Assembly: GCA_036522155.1 (NCBI GenBank)
Contig: DATDGI010000009.1
Location: 1 to 30,942 of the forward strand
From: UBA9676 sp036522155
Lineage (GTDB): Bacteria; Actinomycetota; Actinomycetes; Streptosporangiales; Streptosporangiaceae
Reading direction: 5' to 3'
DNA: 30,942 bases
Under the pieces are notes generated by a model. The model saw only the letters and a program-made list of their open reading frames with translations, did not search any database and was not told the DNA's origin. The position numbers and the translations under genes are program-made. Positions 16,107 to 24,661 of the stretch are shown in pieces (within the stretch, counting starts at the first letter, position 1; every line of letters starts with the position of its first letter).

Positions 16107-18524
16107 TCAGGACCCGAGCTGGTCAGGCTTGGGCGTGGCCGCGGCGCCCTGTGGCAGGAGCAGCGGCTTCGGCGCGGACGGCAGGCTCATCGGCACCTTG
16201 CTGTGCTCATGGTGCGCGGTCGCCGCACCCTCGTGGTATTCCTCCAGCTGCTCCACAAAGGACGGATCGGCGTAGATCCGGCCGTCCACGAACGGGCCCG
16301 GCCGGTGCTCCAGCACGGCCAGCACGTCGTCACCGCTGAGTGTCTTGTGCGACTCCAGCGCGTGCGCCAGGCAGAGCACCTCCCCGCGGTTCTCGGCGAT
16401 GATCCGCTCCACCTGTTCCAGCAGCACGTGCAGGTTGTCCTCGATACGGTCGGCCAGCGCGCGGCGGAGTTCCGCCTCGGGATCCTGGCCCTTCTTCTTC
16501 CGCCCGGCCTGGCCGCCGCCGGGCGAGCCGACCTCTAGCCGCTTGGCGGTCGAGTACGAGGACACCGTGGAGCCCATGCCCCAGAAGCCCTCCATGAACG
16601 AGGCCACGGCGGTCGCCGACTCCAGGTCGCCGGACACCCCGGACGAGCTGTCGTTGTTGAAGAACATCCGCTCCCCAGCCAGCGAGGCCAGCGACACCAG
16701 GATGTCGGTCTCGTATTCGCTGCGCCACCGGGTGAACTGGTCCTCCGGCGGGATGCTGGCGACCATGCCCAGGTAGTCGCTGCCCTTCTCGATCGTGGCG
16801 ATGTCGATCTCCATGTGCAGGCGGGTGTGGTGGGCCACCAGCGCGTGGCAGGCCTCGTGGATCGCCACCGCGTGCCGCTCCCGCTCGATGTACTCCACGT
16901 CCTGCGGCGGGCCGAGTTCCTTGAGCTGTTTGGCGCGGATGATGTCCTGCCAGGTGATGACATCCCGGCCGTTCCGGATCGCGGTGATCAGCGCCTCGTT
17001 GACGGTGTCCTTGATGGTGGCGCCGGTCGCGTACGGGGTGATGACGGCCAGCTTGTCGATCTGCTCCGGGGTCAGCTCATGCCGCACCTTGCCCAGGTAG
17101 CCCTCGTAGGTGCGGACCCGGCCCGCCTTGGACGGGTAGCCGACCTTGTAGATGCGGTCGATCCGGCCCGGCCGCAGCAGCGCCTCGTCCAGCGCCTCCG
17201 GCATGTTGCTCGCCATCATGACCAGGATCCGGTACTTGGGCGGCGGCTTCGGGCGCATGCCGAATATCCGCCGGACGTAGCGGTTGAAGAAGCCGCGCGG
17301 CTTCTTCAGCCCGGACAGCTCGGTGAGCAGCGCCTGCAGCGTGCCCATGCCGCCGCCGCCGCCACCGCCGTTCATGCCCGCGCCGATGATCTGCTTGCTG
17401 CGCCGGCCGGAATCAGGCTCGTCCTCGATGCCCGACTGCATCTCCCGCCGCATCAGCAGCCACTGCACGTCCTGCGACAGGTAGGAGAAGCCGTTACAGC
17501 CCGCCCGGTACGGCGCGGGCGTCATGCCACGCGGGAAGTTCGGGCCGCCCTGGGCGAGCGCGCCCCGGTTGCCCAGCGAGTCGGCCTCGTCGAAGAAGAC
17601 GATCACCCCGCCGTACCGCAGCGCCAGCTTGCGCAGCTTGCGGAACAGGCCTTTGACCTTGAGCACACCGACACCCATGAACATGTTGATGAACGCGCCC
17701 GGGTCGACGAACACATACGGCCGGCCGGTCTCACCGGCCACCGCCTCGGCCATGAGCGTCTTGCCGGTGCCGGGCGGCCCCCACAGCAGGATGCCGCCGG
17801 GCACGTAACCGCCCCGGTCCTCGACCTGCTCCGGGTTCTCCAGGTAGAGGATGTTCTCCTTCACCCGCGCCAGCACGTGGTCCTGGCCCCAGACGTCGGC
17901 GAACCGGGTCTTGATGTCGTCGGGGTAGTAGACGTCCACCCCGCCCCGGGACAGGAACCAGAACAGCGCCGCGAACTGGATGATGATGAAGAAGATGAGG
18001 AAGACGTACTGGATGATGGTCGGCAGCGCGTGCCAGATCAGCCGCGGGGCGGTCAGCAGGGCCAGCACCGGCGACGTGTGGATGATCTTGCCGATCACCA
18101 GCGCCGCCACGGCAATCCACAGGATCCAGGTGAACATTCGCCATAGCCGGAACCTGGTCCAGCTGGACAGGCGGCGGTGAGTCAGCCGCTCAAACCCGCC
18201 GAACACCCCATGGGTCCAGAACCGGTGGTAGCCGGCCCAGTGCTCGCTGATGAGGTAGTGGATCTGGCGCACGGCCTCCAGCCCGGCCAGGATGAACACC
18301 CACTTACCGGACCGGGCCTCGATCCGGGCCCCGTCGCCGAAGCCCATCAGCGGGTTGTTCGCCATCGCCGACCAGGTCAGGATGAGCCAGATCAGGGTGA
18401 GGAGCAGCAGGATCTTGATCCGGTCCCAGACAGCCAGCGGCTTCCGGGTGCGCAAATCCTCGTCCCGCGGCCGCCCGCCGGGCGGGCGCAGCCCTTCCAC
18501 CGGGCCCACGGGGGTTGTTGTCAT
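16107..18524 (-). CDS. FtsH-like membrane-anchored AAA+ zinc protease with large insertions
   Basis: 805 residues. Hydrophobic helices near 36-53, 74-90, 130-147 and 170-191 anchor it in the membrane. The AAA module has Walker A GPPGTGKT (249-256), a pore loop NMFMGVGV, Walker B VIVFFDEAD (307-315), sensor ASN (438-440) and RPGRIDR with the Arg fingers. The M41-type protease has HEACH (H556, E557, H560; usually HEAGH) and a third ligand candidate D633 in SGVSGDLESAT. Unlike FtsH, about 75 residues separate Walker B from TLQALLTELSGL, including a seven-Gly run, and about 25 more precede sensor 1. ATG 18524 has AGGAG upstream and overlaps the lipoprotein stop (TGATG). It probably degrades membrane or envelope proteins. 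Confidence 0.85.
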   Translation of the reverse strand: MTTTPVGPVEGLRPPGGRPRDEDLRTRKPLAVWDRIKILLLLTLIWLILTWSAMANNPLMGFGDGARIEARSGKWVFILAGLEAVRQIHYLISEHWAGYHRFWTHGVFGGFERLTHRRLSSWTRFRLWRMFTWILWIAVAALVIGKIIHTSPVLALLTAPRLIWHALPTIIQYVFLIFFIIIQFAALFWFLSRGGVDVYYPDDIKTRFADVWGQDHVLARVKENILYLENPEQVEDRGGYVPGGILLWGPPGTGKTLMAEAVAGETGRPYVFVDPGAFINMFMGVGVLKVKGLFRKLRKLALRYGGVIVFFDEADSLGNRGALAQGGPNFPRGMTPAPYRAGCNGFSYLSQDVQWLLMRREMQSGIEDEPDSGRRSKQIIGAGMNGGGGGGGMGTLQALLTELSGLKKPRGFFNRYVRRIFGMRPKPPPKYRILVMMASNMPEALDEALLRPGRIDRIYKVGYPSKAGRVRTYEGYLGKVRHELTPEQIDKLAVITPYATGATIKDTVNEALITAIRNGRDVITWQDIIRAKQLKELGPPQDVEYIERERHAVAIHEACHALVAHHTRLHMEIDIATIEKGSDYLGMVASIPPEDQFTRWRSEYETDILVSLASLAGERMFFNNDSSSGVSGDLESATAVASFMEGFWGMGSTVSSYSTAKRLEVGSPGGGQAGRKKKGQDPEAELRRALADRIEDNLHVLLEQVERIIAENRGEVLCLAHALESHKTLSGDDVLAVLEHRPGPFVDGRIYADPSFVEQLEEYHEGAATAHHEHSKVPMSLPSAPKPLLLPQGAAATPKPDQLGS

Positions 18525-19192
18525 CAGCTGCTCCTGACGGTGAATGAGCTCATCACTGTGTTGATCTCGCCGGTGTGCTTCTGGTAGCAGGTCGCCAGAC
18601 AGTGCAGGACGAGCAGGTAGAGCTCGGTGTTGTCGGCGTTGGTGAAGGCGATCTGGTCGAAGGTGTCGGTGCTCCCGCCCGGGAACGTGTAATCGAAAAT
18701 ATCGCGGACCCCGTGCACACCCTGGCCAGGGGTGAGAACGGAGTCCTGCAGCAGGTGGAACCCGGTCAGCGGGAAGCCGCTCTTGGTGGCGCTCTGGCGG
18801 GTGGTCGAGGTCACCGGCAGGAAAACGTCCCGGAGCGAGTTATAGGACATCGAGTTGGCAGCCGTCGCGCTCAAAGGCTCGACCAGCGCCAGCGCGAAGG
18901 GCTGTGAGGCCGAGGCGCCGAAGATATGGGAGGCCGACGGGATGGAGCTGCCGTCGTAGCCGACCGACCACACGCCGACCGGGACGGTGGCCGACTTGGC
19001 GCCCCCCAGCGCGTGCGCGATGGCCGCATCGCTGAGTTTGTGCCAGCCGTTCGGGACCTTGAAATACGTCTGCGAAGCGGAATTGGCGACATAGGTGAAC
19101 TGCGGTGCCGCGCAGGCGGCAACCATGACCGCGATCACGGTCAGCCACAGTCCGGCGAGGCCCCTGCTCTGCCACTTTGCCCTGCTCGCCAA
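18524..19192 (-). CDS. Putative lipoprotein, function unknown
   Basis: 222 residues beginning with a basic start, a hydrophobic stretch GLWLTVIAVMVAAC and Cys27 in a VAAC lipobox, so it is probably lipid-anchored on the outer face of the membrane. The mature part contains YFKVPNGWHKLSDAAIAHAL and ends INTVMSSFTVRSS, a pattern seen in actinobacterial lipoproteins with a PsbP/LpqN-like fold, but I do not recognise the family firmly. Two Cys (LHCLATCYQ) near the end could form a disulfide. TTG 19192 has GGAGGT eight bases upstream. First gene of the operon and coupled to the FtsH-like gene, so it may be a partner or substrate adaptor. Confidence 0.72.
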   Translation of the reverse strand: MASRAKWQSRGLAGLWLTVIAVMVAACAAPQFTYVANSASQTYFKVPNGWHKLSDAAIAHALGGAKSATVPVGVWSVGYDGSSIPSASHIFGASASQPFALALVEPLSATAANSMSYNSLRDVFLPVTSTTRQSATKSGFPLTGFHLLQDSVLTPGQGVHGVRDIFDYTFPGGSTDTFDQIAFTNADNTELYLLVLHCLATCYQKHTGEINTVMSSFTVRSS

Positions 19193-19233
19193 CCGGCGTG
19201 ACCTCCCTGCCCCGTTTTCGTTTCGTTATCTGG

Positions 19234-19239
19234 AGTATG
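19234..19239 (-). promoter_or_regulatory. Candidate -10 box CATACT for the lipoprotein/FtsH-like operon
   Basis: CATACT on the minus strand lies 42 bases before TTG 19192 in a locally AT-rich stretch; no clear -35 box is visible. The rest of the 239-base divergent gap holds the palindrome ACGTACGT (19296-19303) and nothing else I can support. Confidence 0.3.
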
Positions 19240-19431
19240 GCTCGTAGGTGCCACGCGCGGATAGGGGCGGGCGGCAACGTGCACACTCCTTTAACACGTA
19301 CGTCATGCTATGCGGGTTCCGGCGCGGCCCGTTCCTCGCGGGTGCCGTGGGTAAGGTGTGGCCCGCGTGCCCGGGGAGACGGCAGTGGCCGCACCAGCAG
19401 CCCAGGGCCAGGGCCCGGCCGCAATGATTGG

Positions 19432-20361
19432 ATGCGTTACATGGATCCCGAACTGTTCACCGAAGAGCGCTCGGCGGAAGTGGTGGCGGCCAGCTTCGCC
19501 GCCGCCCCGCCCCGGCTCCGGCAGGTGCTGACCTCGCTGGTCAGCCACCTGCACGCCTTCATCAAGGACGTGGAACTGACCGAGGCGGAATGGGAGCAGG
19601 CCATCGGGTTCCTGACCGCCACCGGCCACCGGTGCGACGAGGTCCGGCAGGAGTTCATCCTGCTCTCGGACATCCTCGGGGTCTCGATGCTGGTCGAGAC
19701 GATCAACCACCGGGCGGCGGGCGGGTCGACCGAGTCAACCGTCACCGGCCCGTTCCACGTGGTGGCCTCCCCGCCGCGGGCCCTCGGCGACACCATCTCG
19801 CTGGACGGCCAGGGTGAGCCGTGCCTGGTCACCGGCCAGGTCACCGGCGCCGGCGGGGAACCGCTGGCGGGCGCGCAGGTGGACGTCTGGCAGGCCAGCG
19901 CGGACGGGTTCTACGACGTCCAGCAGCCGGGCATCCAGCCGGAACGGAACCTGCGCGGGCTGTTCACCACCGGCGCCGACGGCGGCTTCTGGTTCACCAC
20001 CATCGTGCCGAGGTACTACCCGATCCCCGACGACGGCCCGGTCGGCGAGCTGCTGCGGGTGACCGGCCGCCACCCCTACCGGCCGGCCCACATCCATTTC
20101 ATCGTCACCGCGCCCGGGCACCGCCCGGTGGCCACCCACCTGTTCGTGGCTGGCAGCCCCTACATCGACTCGGACGCGGTGTTTGGCGTGAAACATAGCC
20201 TGGTCCGTGAGTTCCCGGTGGTCGACGACCCGGACCGGGCCACCGCGCACGGGCTGCCCAACCCGTTCCGCGCCGTCCACTTTGACGTCCGGCTGCTGCC
20301 TGCAGGCAGCCAGGCCAGCCCAGCCGGAGCGGCTGGAACGGCCGGTACGGCCGCCAGCTAG
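19432..20361 (+). CDS. Intradiol ring-cleavage dioxygenase, hydroxyquinol 1,2-dioxygenase type
   Basis: 309 residues from ATG 19432 (ATG 19441 is the alternative; neither has a clear ribosome site). It should split a 1,2-dihydroxylated ring between the hydroxyls. The N-terminal dimerisation domain (VSHLHAFIKDVELTEAEWEQ, EFILLSDILGVSMLVE) and the STESTVTGPFHV linker match hydroxyquinol dioxygenases better than catechol ones. Fe(III) ligands are visible: Tyr161 (GFYDVQ), Tyr196 (YYPIPDDG), His220 and His222 (RPAHIHF). Hydroxyquinol is the inferred substrate; a maleylacetate reductase, normally the next enzyme, is not in the window. Its stop shares a CTAG with the converging alkB stop. Confidence 0.87.
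   Translation: MRYMDPELFTEERSAEVVAASFAAAPPRLRQVLTSLVSHLHAFIKDVELTEAEWEQAIGFLTATGHRCDEVRQEFILLSDILGVSMLVETINHRAAGGSTESTVTGPFHVVASPPRALGDTISLDGQGEPCLVTGQVTGAGGEPLAGAQVDVWQASADGFYDVQQPGIQPERNLRGLFTTGADGGFWFTTIVPRYYPIPDDGPVGELLRVTGRHPYRPAHIHFIVTAPGHRPVATHLFVAGSPYIDSDAVFGVKHSLVREFPVVDDPDRATAHGLPNPFRAVHFDVRLLPAGSQASPAGAAGTAGTAAS
20295..20335 (-). terminator. Double hairpin downstream of alkB, inside the dioxygenase 3' end
   Basis: A perfect 16-base palindrome GCTGCCTGCAGGCAGC (20295-20310) and a six-base stem CAGCCG-GAG-CGGCTG (20321-20335) lie just beyond the alkB stop in its direction, within the variable C-terminal codons of the dioxygenase. They can act for alkB; for the dioxygenase they lie before its stop. 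Confidence 0.4.
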
Positions 20362-20987
20362 CGCACGCCACGCGGCCGGAACTGGACGCTGATCCGAGGG
20401 CCGGTGGCGCGGGCCGTCTTGGGCACGGCGTGCTCCCAGGTGCGCTGGCAGCTGCCGCCCATCACCAGCAGGTCACCATGGCCCAGGTCGTAGCGCAGCG
20501 CGGGACCGCCGGCCCGCGGCCGCAGCAGCAGCGCCCGCGGCGTGCCCAGCGAAACGATCGCGACCACGGTGTCCTCGGTGCTGCCCCGGCCGATGGTGTC
20601 CCCATGCCAGGCGACGCTGTCCCGCCCGTCCCGGTACAGGCACAGCCCGGCCGTGGACAGCGGCTCCCCCAGTTCGGGCCAGTAGTGCCGGTCCAGATCC
20701 GCCCTGGCCGCGGTGAGGGCCGGATCGGGCATCGGCTCGCCCTCGCCGTAGAAGCACAGCAGCCGGGGCACGTCCACCATCCGGTCGTACATCTGCCGCC
20801 GCTCGGCCCGCCACGGGACGGCCGCGAGCAGCCGGCCGAACAGGTCGTCCGCACCCGCCAGCCAGCCCGGCCGGATGTCTACCCAGGCGCCGTGGGCCAG
20901 GGCCTTGGGGCGCAGCGAATCCGCCAGCGGGCCCGGCCCCGCCTGGCTGGTGAGGTCGAGCAGCGACCCCTGGAACATCCCTGCCAT
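20358..20987 (-). CDS. alkB: AlkB-family Fe(II)/2-oxoglutarate dioxygenase
   Basis: 209 residues. The Fe(II) facial triad is visible as H128 and D130 (SVAWHGDTIGRG) and H186 (QRTWEHAVPKT); R198 and R204 in PRISVQFRPRG are placed to bind 2-oxoglutarate and to close the site, as in AlkB. The substrate-recognition part contains RLLCFYGEGEPMPDP and GLCLYRDGRDSV. The likely role is oxidative removal of alkyl groups from DNA or RNA bases; no ada-like or DNA-repair partner is adjacent. ATG 20987 lies seven bases after a TATAGT -10 box, so its mRNA is probably leaderless. Another ATG at 20978 is possible. Confidence 0.87.
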   Translation of the reverse strand: MAGMFQGSLLDLTSQAGPGPLADSLRPKALAHGAWVDIRPGWLAGADDLFGRLLAAVPWRAERRQMYDRMVDVPRLLCFYGEGEPMPDPALTAARADLDRHYWPELGEPLSTAGLCLYRDGRDSVAWHGDTIGRGSTEDTVVAIVSLGTPRALLLRPRAGGPALRYDLGHGDLLVMGGSCQRTWEHAVPKTARATGPRISVQFRPRGVR

Positions 20988-20994
20988 GAGGCAG

Positions 20995-21000
20995 ACTATA
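20995..21000 (-). promoter_or_regulatory. -10 box TATAGT of alkB (leaderless arrangement)
   Basis: TATAGT on the minus strand ends seven bases before ATG 20987, so transcription would start at or next to the A of the start codon. The surrounding 15 bases are AT-rich in an otherwise GC-rich gap. Confidence 0.5.
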
Positions 21001-21030
21001 GAACATATATTCGGCTCCGGCGGCGGCCCG

Positions 21031-21933
21031 CTACATCACCGTGCGGGCGCCGCTGGACAACCGGGTAGCCAGTTCGCTGTCGATCTGGCGGGCGCTGTCG
21101 AGCAGCCGGGGCAGGAACTCCTTCTCCAGCGTCCGCATCGGCACCCGGGCCGCGTGCGCGCTGGCGTTGATCGCCGCCACCACCTTGCGCGAGCTGTCCC
21201 GGATCGGGACCGCGATCGAGCGGACCCCGGCCTCCAGCTCCTGGTCGACCGCGGCCCAGCCCTGGCTGCGCACGGTGGCCAGGACGGCGCGCAACCCAGC
21301 CGGATCCACCACCGTCCGTTCGGTGAGCTTGCGCAGTTCGGTCCGGCTCAGGTAGGCCTCGAGTTCGGCTTCGGGCAGGTGCGCCAGCAGGACCCGGCCC
21401 ATCGAGGTCGGGTAGGGCGGCAGCCGGGTGCCGACCGTGAGCGAGATCGTCATGATCCGGTTGGCCGAGGCCCGCGCCACGTAGACCAGGTCGTCGCCGT
21501 CGAGCACGCTCACCGAGCAGGACTCGTGCAGTTCCTCGGCCAGGTCCTCCAGGTGAGGCTGGGCGATCTGGGCGACGCTGAACGAGGACAGGTAGGCATA
21601 GCCGAGGGCGAGCACCCGCGGGCGGAGCGAGAACTGCCGCCCGGAACTGCCCACGTAGCCAAGCTCCTGCAGGGTCAGCAGGAACCGCCGGGCGGCCGCC
21701 CTGGTCAGCCCGGTCCGCTCGGCCACCTCGGACAGGGTCAGCGACGGGTGCTCGGAAGAGAAGCAGCGGATCACGGCCAGGCCCCGGTCCAGCGACTGGA
21801 CGAAATCGGTCCGTCGGCCCGCCGTATCCGCCGTCCTGCGGGCCGCCGGGGCCGGGCTCACCTGGTCATCTGGGTGATCGCCGGCCCCGTCAGCCAGACC
21901 GGCAGCCTCGGCCGCCCCACCCAACTTGTTCAC
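21031..21933 (-). CDS. IclR-family transcriptional regulator (PcaR/PobR-like)
   Basis: 300 residues from GTG 21933; GTG 21975 would add 14 residues without obvious homology. After a disordered N-terminus (1-40) comes the winged helix-turn-helix (about 43-105: DFVQSLDRGLAVIRCF, LSEVAERTGLTRAAARRFL), then the IclR effector domain with YVARASANRIM, GTRLPPYPTSMGRVLLA and SIAVPIRDSSRKVVAAINAS. The QSLDRGLAVIRCF and PPYPTSMGRVLLA patterns are those of the PcaR/PobR aromatic-catabolism branch. It may control the ring-cleavage dioxygenase or hmgA/fahA; that is inferred from proximity. Confidence 0.9.
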   Translation of the reverse strand: MNKLGGAAEAAGLADGAGDHPDDQVSPAPAARRTADTAGRRTDFVQSLDRGLAVIRCFSSEHPSLTLSEVAERTGLTRAAARRFLLTLQELGYVGSSGRQFSLRPRVLALGYAYLSSFSVAQIAQPHLEDLAEELHESCSVSVLDGDDLVYVARASANRIMTISLTVGTRLPPYPTSMGRVLLAHLPEAELEAYLSRTELRKLTERTVVDPAGLRAVLATVRSQGWAAVDQELEAGVRSIAVPIRDSSRKVVAAINASAHAARVPMRTLEKEFLPRLLDSARQIDSELATRLSSGARTVM

Positions 21934-21946
21934 ATTGCGAACGATA
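21928..21946 (-). promoter_or_regulatory. iclR start region: -10 box and GTTC-N7-GAAC palindrome
   Basis: On the minus strand TATCGT (21946-21941) fits TAnnnT and ends seven bases before GTG 21933, again a leaderless spacing. Overlapping it, 21928-21942 reads GTTCACATTGCGAAC on the plus strand, an inverted repeat with arms GTTC and GAAC, a possible autoregulatory operator. Confidence 0.35.
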
Positions 21947-22004
21947 GCGCGCGGTGGCCCGGCCCGCCAGACCACCGCTCCCGCTGGCCCGGGCGGTCAC
22001 CGGG

Positions 22005-23174
22005 TCATGGGCACGGGTGGCGCCGGGTGGCTACCGCGTGCAGGGCGATCCCGGCCGCAACGGAGGCGTTCAGCGACTCGGTGGCGGCCGCCATCGGGAT
22101 CCGGGCCAGCAGGTCACAGCGCTGCGCTACCAGCCGGGACAGGCCGCGGCCTTCCGAGCCAACCACCACCACCAGCGGGCCGTCGGCAACTTCCAGATCG
22201 TCCACCCCGGTCCCGCCGGCCGCGTCCAGGCCGACCACGAACAGGCCCGCCTCAGCGTAGGACGCCAGCGCCCGGTCCAGGTTCGGCGCCTGGGCCACCG
22301 GCACCCGCGCCAGCGCGCCGGCTGACGCCTTCCAGGCGCCGGCGGTGACCCGGGCCGACCGCCGGGCCGGGATCAGCACGCCGTGCCCGCCGAACGCCGC
22401 CGCCGACCTGGCGATCGCCCCCAGGTTGCGCGGGTCGGTGATCCCGTCCAGGGCGACGATCAGCGGCGGCTGGCCTTGTGCCACCGCCCGGGCGGTCAGG
22501 TCCGCGGGGTGTGCGTAGCTGTAGGGCGCGATCCGCAGCGCCAGGCCCTGGTGGATGGCGCCGCCGGTCAGCCGGTCCAGTTCCGGGCGGCTCGCCTCGA
22601 TCATCGGCACCCGCGCCTGCGCCGCCAGCGCGATCACGTCCCGTACCCGGTCGTCGGCGTCCAGCCGCTGGGCGGCGAACAGGGCGGTGGCGGGCACGCC
22701 GGCCGTCAGCGCCTCCAGCACCGCATTGCGCCCGGTGACGACCTCGGGTGCGTCACCGGCCCCGCGCGCCCGCCCGCCGGCCTGGTCAACGGCTGGCGCC
22801 CGCGACGGGACCCTCTTACCGGCCGAACGACTGGCGGTCCCCCGGCCCCGTCCCCGGCCGGCCGCGGCCGGTGGCTCACCAGGACCGGCACGGGCCGGCC
22901 GGGCCCGTGGCGGGCCGGCGGAACGTGGCCGGGCGGACGCGGCCGGTGAGCCTTCTCCGCGCCCGGCTCCATCTGGCGTGGCCGCGTCACCCCGGGCCGC
23001 GGCCCGGCGCTGGGCCGGGTGGCCGGGCCGCATGTGCGCGGGCGGGGTTGGCCCTTTGCCCTCCAGCCGCCGCTTGCCGTACCCGCCGGTGCCCGGGCGC
23101 GGCTTGCCGGACTTGGTCCGGCCGCCGCGGGCCGCCCGGCCGCCGCCCGCACCGGGCTTGCCTGCCGGGCTCAT
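22005..23174 (-). CDS. rlmB: 23S rRNA (guanosine-2'-O-)-methyltransferase RlmB (TrmH/SpoU family)
   Basis: 389 residues. Residues 1-140 are a basic Gly/Arg/Pro/Ala-rich, probably disordered extension. The ribosomal-protein-L30e-like substrate-binding domain begins at VVTGRNAVLEAL (about 145) and the SPOUT knot follows, with motif 1 DPRNLGAIARS (247-257), motif 2 VVVGSEGRGLS (336-346) and motif 3 ending in SLNASVAAGI (about 367-376). It should 2'-O-methylate a guanosine of 23S rRNA using S-adenosylmethionine. ATG 23174 overlaps the cysS stop in ATGA, the usual actinobacterial arrangement. Confidence 0.92.
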   Translation of the reverse strand: MSPAGKPGAGGGRAARGGRTKSGKPRPGTGGYGKRRLEGKGPTPPAHMRPGHPAQRRAAARGDAATPDGAGRGEGSPAASARPRSAGPPRARPARAGPGEPPAAAGRGRGRGTASRSAGKRVPSRAPAVDQAGGRARGAGDAPEVVTGRNAVLEALTAGVPATALFAAQRLDADDRVRDVIALAAQARVPMIEASRPELDRLTGGAIHQGLALRIAPYSYAHPADLTARAVAQGQPPLIVALDGITDPRNLGAIARSAAAFGGHGVLIPARRSARVTAGAWKASAGALARVPVAQAPNLDRALASYAEAGLFVVGLDAAGGTGVDDLEVADGPLVVVVGSEGRGLSRLVAQRCDLLARIPMAAATESLNASVAAGIALHAVATRRHPCP

Positions 23175-24655
23175 CGCTTCAGCTCGATTCGGGGCCCGTT
23201 CGGGGTGTCATCGATGATGACGCCGGCGGCTTGCAGCCGCTCCCTGATCGCGTCCGCCGCGTCGTAGTCCTTGCGGTCCCGCGCCGCCTGCCGCTCGTCG
23301 AGCGCCATGGTGACCAGCGCCTCGACCACGCCGCGCAGGTCGTCGTCGCCCGCCCGGGACACCCAGGGCGGCGCCAGCGGGTCCAGCCCGAGCACGCCGA
23401 GCATGGCCCGCACCGAGGCCAGGGCGGCGGCCACGGCGTCGGTGTCCCCCGCGGCCAGCGCGTTGTTGCCGGCATGCAGCACGTCATGGACGACAGCGAG
23501 GGCCTGCGGCACGCCGAGATCGTCATCCAGCGCAGCGACGAACGCCGCCGGCAAGTCCCGCAGGCCGACCGGTGCATCGGCGGGGTCCAAAGTGCCCCTG
23601 AGGTCGCCCCGGTCTTGGTCCTGATCGGCATTGGGCTCCCAGGCGACGCCAAAGTCGCCCTGGGCTCTCAGGAACTCGGCCGCCCGGATCACGAAGCCTT
23701 CGATCCCCCGGTAGGAGGCGACCGCTTCGGCCAGCGCCTCCGGCGAGTACTCAAGCGGCGACCGGTAGTGGGCCTGGCCCAGGTAGTAGCGCAGTTCGAC
23801 CGGCCGCACCTGGGTGATCATCGCGTCCACTAGTAGCGAATTCCCCAGCGATTTGCTCATCTTCTCGCCGGCCACCCCGACCAGGCCGTTGTGCACCCAG
23901 TACCGCGCGAACCCGTCGCCCGCCGCGCGGGACTGGGCCAGTTCGTTCTCGTGGTGCGGGAACACCAGGTCCAGCCCGCCGCCGTGGATGTCGAAGGACG
24001 GTCCGAGGTACTTGGTGGCCATCGCCGAGCACTCCAGGTGCCAGCCCGGGCGGCCCGGCCCCCACGGGGTCTCCCAGGCCGGCTCCCCCGGCTTCGCGCC
24101 CTTCCACAGGGTGAAGTCACGCGGGTCGCGCTTGGCACCGGCGGTGTCGCTGTCGCCGGCGGGCCGCATGTGATCGGGACGCTGGCCGGACAGCGAGCCG
24201 TACGACGGGCAGGAGCTGATGTCGAAATAGACGTCGCCGCCCGCGGCGTAGGCGTGGCCCCCGTCGATCAGCCGCCGCATGAGGACGATCATCTCCGGCA
24301 CGTGGCCGGTCGCGCGCGGCTCCACCTCCGGCGGCAGGCAGCCGAGCGCGTCGTAGGCGCGGCTGAACGCCCGCTCGTTGCGCTGCGCTACCTGCCACCA
24401 CGCGACGCCTTCGGCCGCCGCCACCCGCAGCACCTTGTCGTCAATATCGGTGACGTTCCGGCAGAACGTGACCTGGTAGCCGCTCGCCTTGAGCCAGCGG
24501 ACCAGCACGTCGAAGCTCACCCCGGAGCGGATGTGCCCGATGTGCGGGGGCGCCTGCACGGTGGCGCCACACAGGTACAGCGATACCTTCCCGGGCACGA
24601 GCGGGACGAAGTCGCGCACCTCGCGCGCGGCAGTGTCGTAAAGACGGAGCGTCAC
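23171..24655 (-). CDS. cysS: Cysteinyl-tRNA synthetase
   Basis: 494 residues. HIGH is seen at 38-41 (PPHIGHIRSG) and KMSKS at 265-269 (AGEKMSKSLGNS). Zinc ligands fit C29, C209 (HLECSAMA), H234 and E238 (FPHHENELAQ). The C-terminal part contains LDDDLGVPQALAVV and the family's ERQAARDRKDYDAADAIRERL helix. GTG 24655 follows a TAGCCT hexamer by six bases, consistent with a leaderless mRNA. Downstream rlmB is coupled by ATGA. Upstream, two overlapping hairpins separate it from hmgA rather than from ispF, its common neighbour. Confidence 0.97.
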   Translation of the reverse strand: MTLRLYDTAAREVRDFVPLVPGKVSLYLCGATVQAPPHIGHIRSGVSFDVLVRWLKASGYQVTFCRNVTDIDDKVLRVAAAEGVAWWQVAQRNERAFSRAYDALGCLPPEVEPRATGHVPEMIVLMRRLIDGGHAYAAGGDVYFDISSCPSYGSLSGQRPDHMRPAGDSDTAGAKRDPRDFTLWKGAKPGEPAWETPWGPGRPGWHLECSAMATKYLGPSFDIHGGGLDLVFPHHENELAQSRAAGDGFARYWVHNGLVGVAGEKMSKSLGNSLLVDAMITQVRPVELRYYLGQAHYRSPLEYSPEALAEAVASYRGIEGFVIRAAEFLRAQGDFGVAWEPNADQDQDRGDLRGTLDPADAPVGLRDLPAAFVAALDDDLGVPQALAVVHDVLHAGNNALAAGDTDAVAAALASVRAMLGVLGLDPLAPPWVSRAGDDDLRGVVEALVTMALDERQAARDRKDYDAADAIRERLQAAGVIIDDTPNGPRIELKR

Positions 24656-24661
24656 GGGCCA

